64,000 bases of DNA, taken from assembly GCF_963678835.1 (NCBI RefSeq), contig NZ_OY787470.1, positions 1 to 64,000 on the forward strand, written 5' to 3'. Under the pieces are notes generated by a model. The model saw only the letters and a program-made list of their open reading frames with translations, made no database searches and was not told the origin of the DNA. Position numbers and translations under genes: made by a program. Source of the DNA: an uncultured Desulfuromonas sp. Its GTDB lineage: Bacteria > Desulfobacterota > Desulfuromonadia > Desulfuromonadales > Desulfuromonadaceae. Shown here one piece after another: positions 8,258 through 17,104 of the stretch; the stretch's first letter is position 1, and each line of letters opens with the position of its first letter.

Positions 8258-9628
8258 TTAGTTGGTCAGGGCGGCTGGCGTTTCCAGTTGTCGCCAGTGA
8301 GGAAGAACCAGCAGCAGCGATATGCCGCAGGCCAGAAAATTGGAGATGGGAAACGCGTACCACACCCCCCTCAGCCCGAGGAAATGGGGGAGAATCAGCA
8401 CCAGCGGGATCAGAACCAGACCCTGGCGCAGCAGGTTCAGCAGCAGGGTCGGTAGCGCTTGGCCCAGAGTTTGGAAATAGGCCGAGCAAATCAACTGGAT
8501 GGCCACCAATGGCAGCATCAACACCACCATACAGATGGCAAAACCGCTTTGGTGGATCAGCGATGGGTCGAGGGTAAAGATAGACGCCAACTGTTGATTA
8601 AAAAGCAGCAGGAGTAGAGCGATGAACGAACCGGTGGCCACCGCTGCCTTGAGGGCATGCTGAATTAATATCCGTACCCGGCTGGTAGCCCCAGCGCCAT
8701 GATTGTAGCCGCAGATCGGTATAAAACCCTGGCTCAGGCCGATAACTGGGAACATGATAAAGATGTGCAACCGCTGAACAATCCCGTTAGTGGCCATGGC
8801 CACCTCGCCACCGAAGGCGAACAGAGTTTTGTTCATCACGATGGTTAGAACTGCCGTCGAGCACTGGCAGGCGATGGGGGTGAGGGCGAGGGTAAGAATT
8901 TTTTTGAGTAATGGACCGTTGATAACGGATGGGCCGAATTCGAACTTTAATGAGCTCTTGTGGCTACAGAAATAGTGGCAGGCAAAACAACCGCTGCAGA
9001 GATAGGCGATGCTGGTTGCTGCTGCGGCTCCCTTCATCCCCCAACCACACCAGAGGATGAACAGCGGATCAAGCACCACATTGATCACGGCAGGGATCAC
9101 CATCACCAACATGGCTGTGCGGGCGTTGCCCTCCGCGCGGATTACATTATTGCTGAGCATGGCGAAACAGAGAAACGGCAAGCCGGGTAACAGCAGCTGA
9201 AAATAGTCTTGACTGTGGCTGAAGAGTTGGGCCTGGCTACCAAAAAAATGCAGCAGTGGCTTGGTCAGCAGTAACCCGGCGGTCGCCAGAACCACAGAGA
9301 AGATTACGCAGAGGAGCACCAGCAGGCTGAGGGTGGTGTTAGCCCGGGCATGATCGTTGGCACCGTTGCTGCGGGTGATTATCGATGAGCCTCCGACTCC
9401 CAGCCCTCGTCCCACCGAGCTGAACAGCAAGATGACCGGCATCAACACGGCGATGCCGCCGATCCCCTGTACGCCGATACAGCGGCCGATAAAAATGGTA
9501 TCGATGAGTTGGCAGAGTGTCAGCGCCATCAGTCCAAGAATAGAAGGAACAGACAGCTTGAACAACAAGCCGGGAATCGGTGCTGAGCCAAGTTCTTTGT
9601 GCGCAACATGTTGTGTTGATCGTGTCAT
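8258..9628 (-). CDS. MATE family multidrug/cation antiporter
   Basis: About 456 residues with twelve hydrophobic segments arranged as two homologous halves. The N-terminal half has PSILGLMALTLCQLIDTIFI, and later the repeated pattern of internal symmetry around GLSQGFIPICGYNHGA. This is the MATE (DinF/NorM/MepA) fold, an inner-membrane Na+ or H+ coupled exporter of organic cations. The ATG at 9628 has AGGTGA upstream at good spacing; an in-frame GTG three codons earlier overlaps that site. It lies downstream of the flavocytochrome gene beyond a strong hairpin, so it may be transcribed on its own. Substrate is unknown. Confidence 0.88.
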   Translation of the reverse strand: MTRSTQHVAHKELGSAPIPGLLFKLSVPSILGLMALTLCQLIDTIFIGRCIGVQGIGGIAVLMPVILLFSSVGRGLGVGGSSIITRSNGANDHARANTTLSLLVLLCVIFSVVLATAGLLLTKPLLHFFGSQAQLFSHSQDYFQLLLPGLPFLCFAMLSNNVIRAEGNARTAMLVMVIPAVINVVLDPLFILWCGWGMKGAAAATSIAYLCSGCFACHYFCSHKSSLKFEFGPSVINGPLLKKILTLALTPIACQCSTAVLTIVMNKTLFAFGGEVAMATNGIVQRLHIFIMFPVIGLSQGFIPICGYNHGAGATSRVRILIQHALKAAVATGSFIALLLLLFNQQLASIFTLDPSLIHQSGFAICMVVLMLPLVAIQLICSAYFQTLGQALPTLLLNLLRQGLVLIPLVLILPHFLGLRGVWYAFPISNFLACGISLLLVLPHWRQLETPAALTN

Positions 9629-9654
9629 TCCGTTCACCTGATGCTAGAGGTGTA

Positions 9655-9687
9655 CCCCCGAGGAAGAGGTTGTTTCTTCCTCGGGGG
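9655..9687 (-). terminator. Strong GC hairpin between flavocytochrome and MATE genes
   Basis: A perfect 13-bp stem (CCCCCGAGGAAGA with its complement) closes a 7-base loop just after the flavocytochrome stop codon. The transcript lacks a long U tract, so it may work as an attenuator or RNA-stabilising hairpin rather than a strict terminator. Confidence 0.6.
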
Positions 9688-9698
9688 CTTGGGGAATG

Positions 9699-11480
9699 CT
9701 ACTTGCTGAGAGCGTATTTCGCCGCGTTGGCACCGGCGCGGCGACCGAACACCACGGTGTCGGCGATGGCGTTACCACCCAGGCGGTTGTAGCCGTGGAC
9801 GCCACCGGTGACTTCACCTGCGGCATAGAGCCCGGCCATCGGCCAGCTTTGCAGGTTCAGCACTTCCGATTCGGTGCTGATGGCGACGCCACCCATGGTG
9901 TGGTGGATGCCGGGGGCAACGCGGACGGCATAGAAGGGCGGTTGGGTGATGTTGAGAGGCATTCCGTCGCGGCCGAAGTCCTCATCTTTACCGCTTTTCT
10001 GGTAGTGGTTGTAGGCTTTAACGGTTTGCGGCAGAGCTGACATGCCGGTGATCTTGGCCAGTTCCTCGATGGTGTTGGCTTTACTCAGCATGCCGAGGTG
10101 GTCATAGCCTCGCACCATCTTTTTCTTTTCCACCAGTTGCTTGTCGAACACCAGCCAGGCGTACTGATCTTTTTGCTTGAGGATGGCATCCGAGGCCCGG
10201 TCGCGAGTGGTCAACTCGTTGATGAAGCGTTGACCATCGGTGTTGACCATGATGGCGCCGACGCCACGCACGGTTTCGGAGATCAGGATGCGGCTGTCCT
10301 TGCCGATGGTCGGGTGGGCCTGAACCCAGTCGATATCGGTCATGCTGGCACCGATGTCTTTGGCCAGGCGGATGCCGTCACCGGTAGCGGTGATGTTGTT
10401 GGAACTGGTCATGTCGGCGAAGGTCGGACGGTAGTAGGCGATCATCTCTTTGTTCATGCCGTAGCCTCCGGTCGCCAGCACGACAGCATCGGCGGCGATC
10501 ATGTTGTAGCCGCTGTGCTTTCCGTGAACCACGACACCGGCGATGCTCTTGTCCTCGTTCAGGACCAGTTTTTCGACCCGTGAGTTCAGGCGCAGATCAA
10601 CCTGCTCCAGCTTGGCGGCAGCACGCAGCACATGAATGATGTGCGGACCGACACTGGCACCGCCAGACGGGCGATGGGTGCGTTGAACCCGGGCACCACC
10701 GGAACGTTTGAGGTCATCCATGTTGGCGCCCAGGGACTCCAGCCATTTGATGCCATCAGCGGATTGTTCAGCCATGATACGAACCAGGGCTTCATCGTTT
10801 TGATAGCGCCCGCCCTTCATGGCGTCTTCAATAAACCAGTCGATTCTGTCTTCAATCCCTTTTTTAGCCTGTTGCGGAGTGCCGACGGCATTGAAACCAC
10901 CGGCTGCCAGCATCGAGTTGCCACCGCTGTAGGGGGCTTTTTCGTACAGAATGACGTTGGCCCCGGCGCGCTTGGCCGAAATGGCGGCATTGAAACCGGC
11001 GCTGCCAGCACCCACGACGATCACATCCGTCGATTCAACAGGACCGGCGGCAATCGCTTGCTGAATGGCCTGTTGATCCCAGTTCTTATCCCACGCCTGT
11101 TTCTTGATCACATCGTCAAACGGCATCTGGCTGTGCTTGAACGAGTGGCAGTTGTTGCACTGGAACTGGGGCGCATCGTGCCCCTTATGGCAGCTGGTGC
11201 AATTGATGTTGCCCAGATGCGAGGTGTGCGGGTCAAATTCAAGAGAATCGTTGGCCAACTCTGCATAGCCGCCATGGCAGGTTATGCATTGCTGGTTTTC
11301 ATAGGTTTCGCTGTCCGATATCTTGCCGTTTTCGGCATGGCAACCGTTACAGTCGGCCATTTCGGCGTGTGCCTCGGCGAGGGTCGGGGGAGCATTATTT
11401 GACTTCTGGGAAACGGCCTGGACACTGCTGGCACTGAGCAGAGCAAAGGCAAATAAGAGGGTTACGAAGCGTGTTTTCAT
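9699..11480 (-). CDS. Periplasmic tetraheme flavocytochrome c, fumarate-reductase type
   Basis: A 593-residue secreted enzyme (signal peptide 1-22). Four CxxCH heme sites lie at C44-H48, C65-H69, C94-H98 and C108-H112, followed by an FAD domain opening with VVGAGSAGFNAAISAKRAGA near residue 154. Residues matching the substrate and proton-transfer set of Shewanella Fcc3 are present: H389 in AHPT, E402/R405 in SETVRG, R426 in TTRDRAS, HH526-527 in GIHHTMGG and R566 in GYNRLGG. The Fcc3 active-site Met seems to be Leu399 here. Electrons would come from a membrane quinol cytochrome and reduce fumarate or a related unsaturated carboxylate. GGAG precedes the ATG. It is 64 bases downstream of the porin gene, probably in the same operon. 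Confidence 0.9.
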   Translation of the reverse strand: MKTRFVTLLFAFALLSASSVQAVSQKSNNAPPTLAEAHAEMADCNGCHAENGKISDSETYENQQCITCHGGYAELANDSLEFDPHTSHLGNINCTSCHKGHDAPQFQCNNCHSFKHSQMPFDDVIKKQAWDKNWDQQAIQQAIAAGPVESTDVIVVGAGSAGFNAAISAKRAGANVILYEKAPYSGGNSMLAAGGFNAVGTPQQAKKGIEDRIDWFIEDAMKGGRYQNDEALVRIMAEQSADGIKWLESLGANMDDLKRSGGARVQRTHRPSGGASVGPHIIHVLRAAAKLEQVDLRLNSRVEKLVLNEDKSIAGVVVHGKHSGYNMIAADAVVLATGGYGMNKEMIAYYRPTFADMTSSNNITATGDGIRLAKDIGASMTDIDWVQAHPTIGKDSRILISETVRGVGAIMVNTDGQRFINELTTRDRASDAILKQKDQYAWLVFDKQLVEKKKMVRGYDHLGMLSKANTIEELAKITGMSALPQTVKAYNHYQKSGKDEDFGRDGMPLNITQPPFYAVRVAPGIHHTMGGVAISTESEVLNLQSWPMAGLYAAGEVTGGVHGYNRLGGNAIADTVVFGRRAGANAAKYALSK

Positions 11481-11544
11481 ATCGGTCTCCTTCAGTGGTT
11501 GTTGTGCTGTTTTTTTCTTTTAAAATATTGCGTGGAAGCTCTGG

Positions 11545-12834
11545 CTAGAATTTGACAACGTAATCCAGGTAGACGCGATGGTCGGTTTCATCCCCTTTGA
11601 CGCCGCCGATTTTCCCCTTTTCATCCGAATCGTAGTCGGCGAAGTACCAGCGGCAGCTCAAACCTTTGAGATAGGGGATTTTCCACCGGGTATCGACCGC
11701 AAAGTAGTCTTCATCGGCTGTACCACCCGCTTTGCCGGTCAGTGAGTTTTCGGCATCCGTACCGCGGGTGTAACTGACTTTAGTGGTTAAGCCGGGGACA
11801 AAATTGCTGAGGTCAAATCCGACCCGGGCCTGCCAGGCCTTCTCTTCGGTGTTCGTGAAATCCGGTCCGATGGGAGCACGGGTCGGGAAGGGATTGGTGC
11901 CGTGATCACCGGCGAAGTTGTCCTCAAGCCACATATCGAATACCTGAGTGTAGGCGGCACCGAGGGTGAACATCCCAACGTTCCAATTGAGATCGACGTA
12001 GTAGGCCGATCCGTCGAGATCCTCATTGCCATCCAGGTCTTTTTCGGCTCCCGGCTTGAACAGATCACCATTGTCCTTGGCCGTGAAATAGCCGGCGGAA
12101 AGCTGCACCTTGCTGCTGGGGAGTTTCCAGCTGTAGCCTGCGCGGATACCGAGCTTGGCCAGGTAGTCTTGTGATACCAGATATTCAAGCTCTGCTTTAA
12201 AACCCGCCTTTTTGTAGGTGGCGCCCAGGCCCCAGACGATATCAATCTCTTCGCCCAACTCGGTGGTGAACTTATCCCAGCTGTCATCATGGCGCGAGCT
12301 CCACTCATCAAAGGCATAGCCGTAAAATTTAAATTGATCGAAGCTGTAGTCTGCGGTGATACCGCGGAAGGTGTTGGGAATGGCACGGGTTGATGAACTT
12401 CTGAGCAGCATGGTTTTGACCTTCTGGGCTCCTACCTTTACATGACCATTGCGGGTCACTTGAAAGTCGGCAAACAGTTGGCCGATTTTGGAAATATGAT
12501 TGTCAATGCCGTCGTCATCACTGCCCTCAGGCAAGATGTTATTTTGGGCACTGCCGGTGGAGTTGATGTTCTGTACCAGGTAAAAAGAGGTGCCAAGGCT
12601 GACAAAGTTGGCGATATAACCCGATTGATAATTGAGCTCAATGCCTTCAGCCAGGGTCGAATCATCTGACGAATCTTTTTGGTAGTCGCGGTCAAAGTAA
12701 ATGGTGCGGGACTTGATTGAAAACTGGTCCTGATCCGTAATGCCGTCAAAGGCTGTTGCCGTGAACGGGAGTGATAGCATCAGAACACATAAAACGAAAT
12801 AATGTGAAACGTTGTGGCTGTAAGATTTTTTCAT
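11545..12834 (-). CDS. OprD-like outer membrane porin
   Basis: A protein of about 430 residues with a signal peptide ending near ATAFDG, then an opening DQFSIKSRTIYFDRDY typical of OprD/DcaP-type substrate-specific porins, many alternating amphipathic strands, and a C-terminal strand ending in aromatic Phe (VYLDYVVKF) as needed for outer-membrane insertion. It should admit small carboxylates to the periplasm, where the downstream flavocytochrome works. An in-frame GTG at 12843 lies three codons before this ATG; either may be used. First gene of the porin-flavocytochrome pair. Confidence 0.85.
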   Translation of the reverse strand: MKKSYSHNVSHYFVLCVLMLSLPFTATAFDGITDQDQFSIKSRTIYFDRDYQKDSSDDSTLAEGIELNYQSGYIANFVSLGTSFYLVQNINSTGSAQNNILPEGSDDDGIDNHISKIGQLFADFQVTRNGHVKVGAQKVKTMLLRSSSTRAIPNTFRGITADYSFDQFKFYGYAFDEWSSRHDDSWDKFTTELGEEIDIVWGLGATYKKAGFKAELEYLVSQDYLAKLGIRAGYSWKLPSSKVQLSAGYFTAKDNGDLFKPGAEKDLDGNEDLDGSAYYVDLNWNVGMFTLGAAYTQVFDMWLEDNFAGDHGTNPFPTRAPIGPDFTNTEEKAWQARVGFDLSNFVPGLTTKVSYTRGTDAENSLTGKAGGTADEDYFAVDTRWKIPYLKGLSCRWYFADYDSDEKGKIGGVKGDETDHRVYLDYVVKF

Positions 12835-13296
12835 GGCCTCCACCTGCCTTTCTCGTAAGCTTCCTTTTGTGGGTTTAAGACGTCCCCCCTCACTTTTTCA
12901 TGGCATCGACAGAGTAAATTGAATGTTGTTGCGTGGCGCTCAGGTTAACGTTGTATTCCTCACTTTCTGCTGGGTGGTTTGTTACCCCCGTACAGGGTGA
13001 ACCCTGTTGGCTTAACTTTCTTGTATTTCTAAGCTACTCTTGCGGATGTCGCGCGTCAACATGCTGTTATTAAAGAGTTTTTTGTCTTTAAAGTCGTTTT
13101 TGTCGTTTTTGTCGCGGGCGGTTTGAGGGGCTGTCTGTTGGTATTTGTCGGGTGTGAAGAGAGGGTCTCGATATGCTTTCGGAAGGTGCGACTGGTGAGG
13201 TTTGCAGTTCCCGGTGAGGCGGGACCGAAGGGCAATGTTGAGACGGGGGCGTCAGGCGATTCCAAGGGCGGCCTCAGGTCGCCCTTGGCGGTTGGC
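12835..13296. other. Gene-free region with one perfect hairpin
   Basis: No credible gene lies in this stretch. It should hold the porin promoter. A perfect 9-bp stem, CCAAGGGCG with CGCCCTTGG (13262-13288), follows the end of the TctC-like gene and may terminate that operon, though a U tract is lacking. A run of gtcgttttt repeats lies at 13090-13117. Confidence 0.45.
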
Positions 13297-14286
13297 TCAC
13301 TGGGGCGCCTGGATAATTGCGCTGAAATAATCGAATTGTTGCTGGAGAAAGAGCGAAAACTGCTCGGGGGAGGTGAAGGAGTGTTGGTAGCCCGCCAGGT
13401 TGCGGGTGGCGTAGCGTTGATAGTCCTCACTATTGTAGGTGTGACGAAGTTGGTCGACCAAATAATCACGGATATGTTGTGGGACCTCTTTGCGAATGGC
13501 AAAGCCGCGCCAGGATTTGATGGTTACCGGGTAGCCGAGTTCAACCGTGCATGGAACATCGGCCAGCTCGGAGACTGAGGTCAGGCGATGGTCGTTGAGG
13601 ACCAGCAGCGGTTTCAGCGCGCCACTTCGGATATGTTTTATGGTTGAGATGAATTTCCCCAGGCACAGATCGACTTCCCCCGCCTGGAGGGCTGCGCGAA
13701 TGTCCAGGCCCGATTTGTACGGCACAAATTGCAGTTTTTTTCCGGTGACCCTGGCCAGTTCTTTCAAGGTGACCTCATCGAGTCCTTTGTCGCTGATGCC
13801 GGCAATCGTGATCACCCGGTCATCCGTTGTGGCCAACAGATGTTTCAGGCTCAGCGATCCAGCGCTGTTTTGGGCGCACACCAGGAAGTGGTCTTGCTGG
13901 ATGAGCGCCAAGGGTTGAAAATCGCGTAACAAGGAGGTTTGGTCCGTGCGCTGCAGGATATTGGCAATGATGTGTGACGGGGTGATTTCCAGAATGGTAT
14001 AGCCGTCTGCGGCTAAACTGGCGACATGGCGCATTCCGAGGGTCCCGCCGGCGCCTTTTTTGTTTTGTGGCACGACCATGACCGGCAGTTGCTTGGCAAA
14101 CAACGGCGCAAACGCCCTGACAAAGACGTCGCTGGCGCCACCTCTGCCAAAGGGGATGACGATTTTGATCGCCCGGGTAGGGTAGTCGATTCCGGTTCCG
14201 ATGCTGCCCTCGAAGGTGGTGGAGTCGTTACAAGAGCTACAGAGGAGCGCCAAGAAGAGTATCAGGCTGCGAAGGATCACTTTCAT
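13297..14286 (-). CDS. TctC-type extracytoplasmic solute-binding protein
   Basis: A 329-residue exported protein of the tripartite tricarboxylate receptor (Bug) family. A hydrophobic N-terminus ends in LLCSSCND, possibly a non-standard lipobox. The family pattern follows: YPTRAIKIVIPFGRGGASDV near residue 35, GTLGMRHVA, and the two-lobe organisation with FVPYKSG near the hinge. It should bind a carboxylate in the periplasm. Its ATG overlaps the stop of the response regulator (ATGA), so it is co-translated with the two-component system rather than with transporter subunits, which fits a role in signalling as well as uptake. Confidence 0.88.
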   Translation of the reverse strand: MKVILRSLILFLALLCSSCNDSTTFEGSIGTGIDYPTRAIKIVIPFGRGGASDVFVRAFAPLFAKQLPVMVVPQNKKGAGGTLGMRHVASLAADGYTILEITPSHIIANILQRTDQTSLLRDFQPLALIQQDHFLVCAQNSAGSLSLKHLLATTDDRVITIAGISDKGLDEVTLKELARVTGKKLQFVPYKSGLDIRAALQAGEVDLCLGKFISTIKHIRSGALKPLLVLNDHRLTSVSELADVPCTVELGYPVTIKSWRGFAIRKEVPQHIRDYLVDQLRHTYNSEDYQRYATRNLAGYQHSFTSPEQFSLFLQQQFDYFSAIIQAPQ

Positions 14287-14981
14287 GGACTGGAGCTACC
14301 GATGTATTTGCGTTCTGGTCGGCCGATGGTGCCGTATTCAAGTTTGATCTTTAATTGTCCGACCGATAGTAGGTATTCACAGTATTTTCTTGCCGTGGTG
14401 CGGGCCAGCCCGGTGGCCTTGCCGATCTCGGTGGCACTGACCCCTTCATCAGGACAATTGTCAAACGCGGCCAGCACATCGTTTAAGGTGATCGGATCGA
14501 TCCCTTTGGGAACGTCTTTGGACTCGAGGTGAGGTGAGGCCGCCGCGTTGTTTTTGATCAGCTCATCGATAAAATCCTGGTCAACAGTGGTTTGATTGCG
14601 TGTTTTCAGGGTGCGGCTGTAGTAGTTTTGCAACGCCTCTTTGAAGCGATCGATAAAAACCGGCTTGATGATGTAATCGAACACCCCGCCCTTTAATGCG
14701 GCATTCAGGTTGTCCATATCCTTCGCTGCCGTGATCAGGATCACATCGACATCAGAATGTTCGCGACGCAACTGATAGAGCAGATCTATGCCGTTGCCTT
14801 CGGGGAAAAACAGGTCGAGCAGGATGAGATCCGGTTGCAGGGTGTCCACCATGTACTTGCCGTCACTGATCGAGTTGGCCACTCCGATCAATTCATAGTG
14901 CTCAACCGCGGCCAGAAACTTGGCGTGGACTTTAGAGATGCGGATGTCATCTTCGACAATTAAAACACTAATCGGTTTCAT
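14283..14981 (-). CDS. Response regulator, CitB/DcuR family
   Basis: A 232-residue regulator. Receiver domain with acidic pocket (VEDD), phospho-acceptor Asp in LILLDLFFPEGNG and the conserved Lys in YIIKPV. The C-terminus has a winged-helix region with SATEIGKATGLARTTARKY, as in DcuR/CitB/MalR regulators of carboxylate use. The ATG at 14981 has GAGGA 5 bases upstream and overlaps the kinase gene by 14 bases; an alternative start five codons earlier lacks this. It should activate genes for carboxylate uptake and reduction nearby when phosphorylated by the adjacent kinase. Confidence 0.92.
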   Translation of the reverse strand: MKPISVLIVEDDIRISKVHAKFLAAVEHYELIGVANSISDGKYMVDTLQPDLILLDLFFPEGNGIDLLYQLRREHSDVDVILITAAKDMDNLNAALKGGVFDYIIKPVFIDRFKEALQNYYSRTLKTRNQTTVDQDFIDELIKNNAAASPHLESKDVPKGIDPITLNDVLAAFDNCPDEGVSATEIGKATGLARTTARKYCEYLLSVGQLKIKLEYGTIGRPERKYIGSSSP

Positions 14982-16605
14982 GGCTGTCCTCGTCAAGTTT
15001 TGGGATGATCACGGTAAAGCGCGCTCCGCCCAGTTTGCTCTGCTCAATACTCACGGAACCATTGAGGCTCAGCAGGGCCTGATGAACCAAGTATAACCCA
15101 ACTCCGTGGTCAGACTCAGTTTTTGTGGTTGTACCGCGTTCAAAAATCGTCTTTGCCATCTCCGGGGCAACACCCGGCCCGGAATCCTCGACCTCGAAAA
15201 TAAGATCGCCGAAATCCGACATGGTGAGTTGAACTTTTGCGTCGTTTGCTGAGCGCTTGGTGGCGTCAAAGGCATTCTCAATCAAGTTCCCCAGGATGGT
15301 AATCAATTCATGGCGACTGATGGTCGGTGGAATGTTGTTCATGCTGCTTTCGGGGTCGATGGAAAAGTCGATCTTTAGTTCTTTGGCATGCATGTATTTG
15401 CCGATCAGCAAGGAGCGCAATGCTTGGTCGTCCACTGTATCGGTCAAGGTACGGACGATAATTTTGTGGTCGATGGTCTCGTTGGCGATAAAGTCGAGCA
15501 CGCCATCATAGTCTTGAGTTTGAATCATGCCGGCGATGGCGTGCAGCCGGTTGGAATATTCGTGGGTCTGGGCGCGCAGAATTTCGGAATAACGGGTGGC
15601 TTGACTGAGCTCATTGGCGATCAGGTCAATTTCGTCTTTTTTGCTGAAGGTGACGACAACGCCTTGAATGGTGTCCTGAAACGTCAATGGCACAATGTTG
15701 CAAATCATAACGACGCCTTGCACGGTTTTTTCTGCATCATAAATGCAAACCCCATCGTGCAGCGCCCGATGGATCAATCGTTTTGAGAACAATGTTTCTA
15801 TGGGTTGGGCTGTCAGTTCTTCTTTCTTTGACTCAAGCATGTTTTCGGCATTACTGTTGGCCAGGGTGATAATGCCATTGTTGTCGGTGGCCAGTACGCC
15901 GGCCCGGATCGATTCGATAATGGCTGTTCGCACCTGGAATAGGGTGGCAATTTCACCCGGCTCAAGGCCGAAGATCGCACTTTTGACCCCTTTGGCGATG
16001 ATGATCGAGGCTCCGAGGCCGATGATGATAAAGAGGAAGAGATGGAAGATGCTGTTTTCTAAATAGGGTCGGGTGATGACCATTGCGTTGTCGACGGGAT
16101 AACCAATCGACACCAGGCCAATGATGTTTTCAGAACTATCAACAATCGGCGCGTTGCCGCTGATAAATCGCTTGGAGTTTTGGGTGTAGCGGTAAACGTA
16201 GGAACTTCCCCTCTCAAGGCTCAGGTGCAGATAGGGATTGATCAGCTCTTTTGTGGATGACTCACCATGGCTATGGGCAATCAATGTCCCCGCTTTGTTG
16301 GCAATGGCAATGTAGGCGGCGTCCGTATTGAGAGAAAACTTCAACAACAGGTGTTGCAACTCCGGGTGTCTCTCTTCATGGGCGACAAATTGGTGAATAG
16401 CGGGGAGCCCGGCAATGTTTTTTGCCGTCTGTATCGCTAATTTCTCCGTTTGGATACGGATAAAATCAAACATCATGTTTGAGAAAACAATACTAGTAGC
16501 GACTAGGAGCAAAATGATGAGCGAAAGGATGACGATGATAACGCGGTCGAGCAAACGCATCGTGGTTAAAAACCGAAAAAAATAGTTGTGCTTGGTTTTA
16601 TTCAT
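14968..16605 (-). CDS. Sensor histidine kinase, DcuS/CitA family
   Basis: A 545-residue inner-membrane kinase. Order: transmembrane helix 1 (about 18-43), a periplasmic Cache/PDC sensor domain of about 130 residues, transmembrane helix 2 (about 185-207), a PAS domain with ATDNNGIITLANSNAENML, a Spo0B-like H-box with the phospho-acceptor in QTHEYSNRLHAIAGM, and an HATPase with N-box NLIENAFDAT and G-box DSGPGVAPEM. This is the DcuS/CitA/MalK architecture that senses C4-dicarboxylates or citrate in the periplasm. First gene of an operon with the regulator and the TctC-like protein. Confidence 0.93.
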   Translation of the reverse strand: MNKTKHNYFFRFLTTMRLLDRVIIVILSLIILLLVATSIVFSNMMFDFIRIQTEKLAIQTAKNIAGLPAIHQFVAHEERHPELQHLLLKFSLNTDAAYIAIANKAGTLIAHSHGESSTKELINPYLHLSLERGSSYVYRYTQNSKRFISGNAPIVDSSENIIGLVSIGYPVDNAMVITRPYLENSIFHLFLFIIIGLGASIIIAKGVKSAIFGLEPGEIATLFQVRTAIIESIRAGVLATDNNGIITLANSNAENMLESKKEELTAQPIETLFSKRLIHRALHDGVCIYDAEKTVQGVVMICNIVPLTFQDTIQGVVVTFSKKDEIDLIANELSQATRYSEILRAQTHEYSNRLHAIAGMIQTQDYDGVLDFIANETIDHKIIVRTLTDTVDDQALRSLLIGKYMHAKELKIDFSIDPESSMNNIPPTISRHELITILGNLIENAFDATKRSANDAKVQLTMSDFGDLIFEVEDSGPGVAPEMAKTIFERGTTTKTESDHGVGLYLVHQALLSLNGSVSIEQSKLGGARFTVIIPKLDEDSHETD

Positions 16606-16650
16606 AAGCGATGCGAGCTGCCCTTTGATTTAAACTAACATGGAGGTAGA

Positions 16651-16683
16651 ATGAACGGTGAAAGTTGCCGTTCAACTGAATAA
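16651..16683 (+). CDS. Possible 10-codon leader peptide upstream of the transporter genes
   Basis: ATG follows a near-perfect ribosome site (TGGAGGTAGA) and opens a 10-codon frame, MNGESCRSTE, ending in TAA. It overlaps an inverted repeat TGAACGG/CCGTTCA (16652-16674). It lies 70 bases before the TctB-like gene in the divergent control region. It may be a translated leader or chance; the strong Shine-Dalgarno is the only positive evidence. Confidence 0.3.
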   Translation: MNGESCRSTE

Positions 16684-16755
16684 AGGTTGTTCTGCTGCCG
16701 CGCTCTAACAAGATCAATTATACACTTTTTCCGCAAACTTGAGGAGGCTATCCTG

Positions 16756-17097
16756 ATGTCAGCTGGCGATGATTACATTCTGCTCCTCATTATGTTCTTG
16801 CTGCTGGGAGGGGGCTTAAGCTGTCTTCGGTTGAGAGGTGATGCCAATGCTGACGCGGCTATCAAAGGCCTTGTTCCCCGGAGTGCGCTGTTTTTGTATC
16901 CGACGGTTTTACTGGTTCTCGGTTTTTTGCCGGCAACCTCGTTTTTTCTTTTCCAGGTCTCGAGACACAATCAAAAAAGCTGGTCCTATTCGTTGTTGTT
17001 TTGTTTTGTGATTCCAACCCTCATCTATGGTGTGCTGTATTTCATGATGGGGAAACCGTTGCCCCTCGGGGTGTTTGTTCAATGGATGGAGATTTAG
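16756..17097 (+). CDS. Small polytopic membrane protein, TctB-like candidate
   Basis: A 113-residue protein with three strongly hydrophobic helices (about 6-20, 43-65 and 75-100) separated by short basic loops. Size, hydrophobicity and position just before a large membrane protein fit the small TctB subunit of tripartite tricarboxylate transporters, though it is shorter than usual and no specific motif proves it. GAGGAGG 8 bases before the ATG fixes the start. It is divergent from the kinase operon and runs into the next gene. Confidence 0.55.
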   Translation: MSAGDDYILLLIMFLLLGGGLSCLRLRGDANADAAIKGLVPRSALFLYPTVLLVLGFLPATSFFLFQVSRHNQKSWSYSLLFCFVIPTLIYGVLYFMMGKPLPLGVFVQWMEI

Positions 17098-17104
17098 TCG
17101 CGTG

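Noticed and set aside
14026..14532. Plus-strand open frame across the TctC/regulator junction
   Set aside because: It overlaps two well-supported genes on the other strand and encodes low-complexity sequence.
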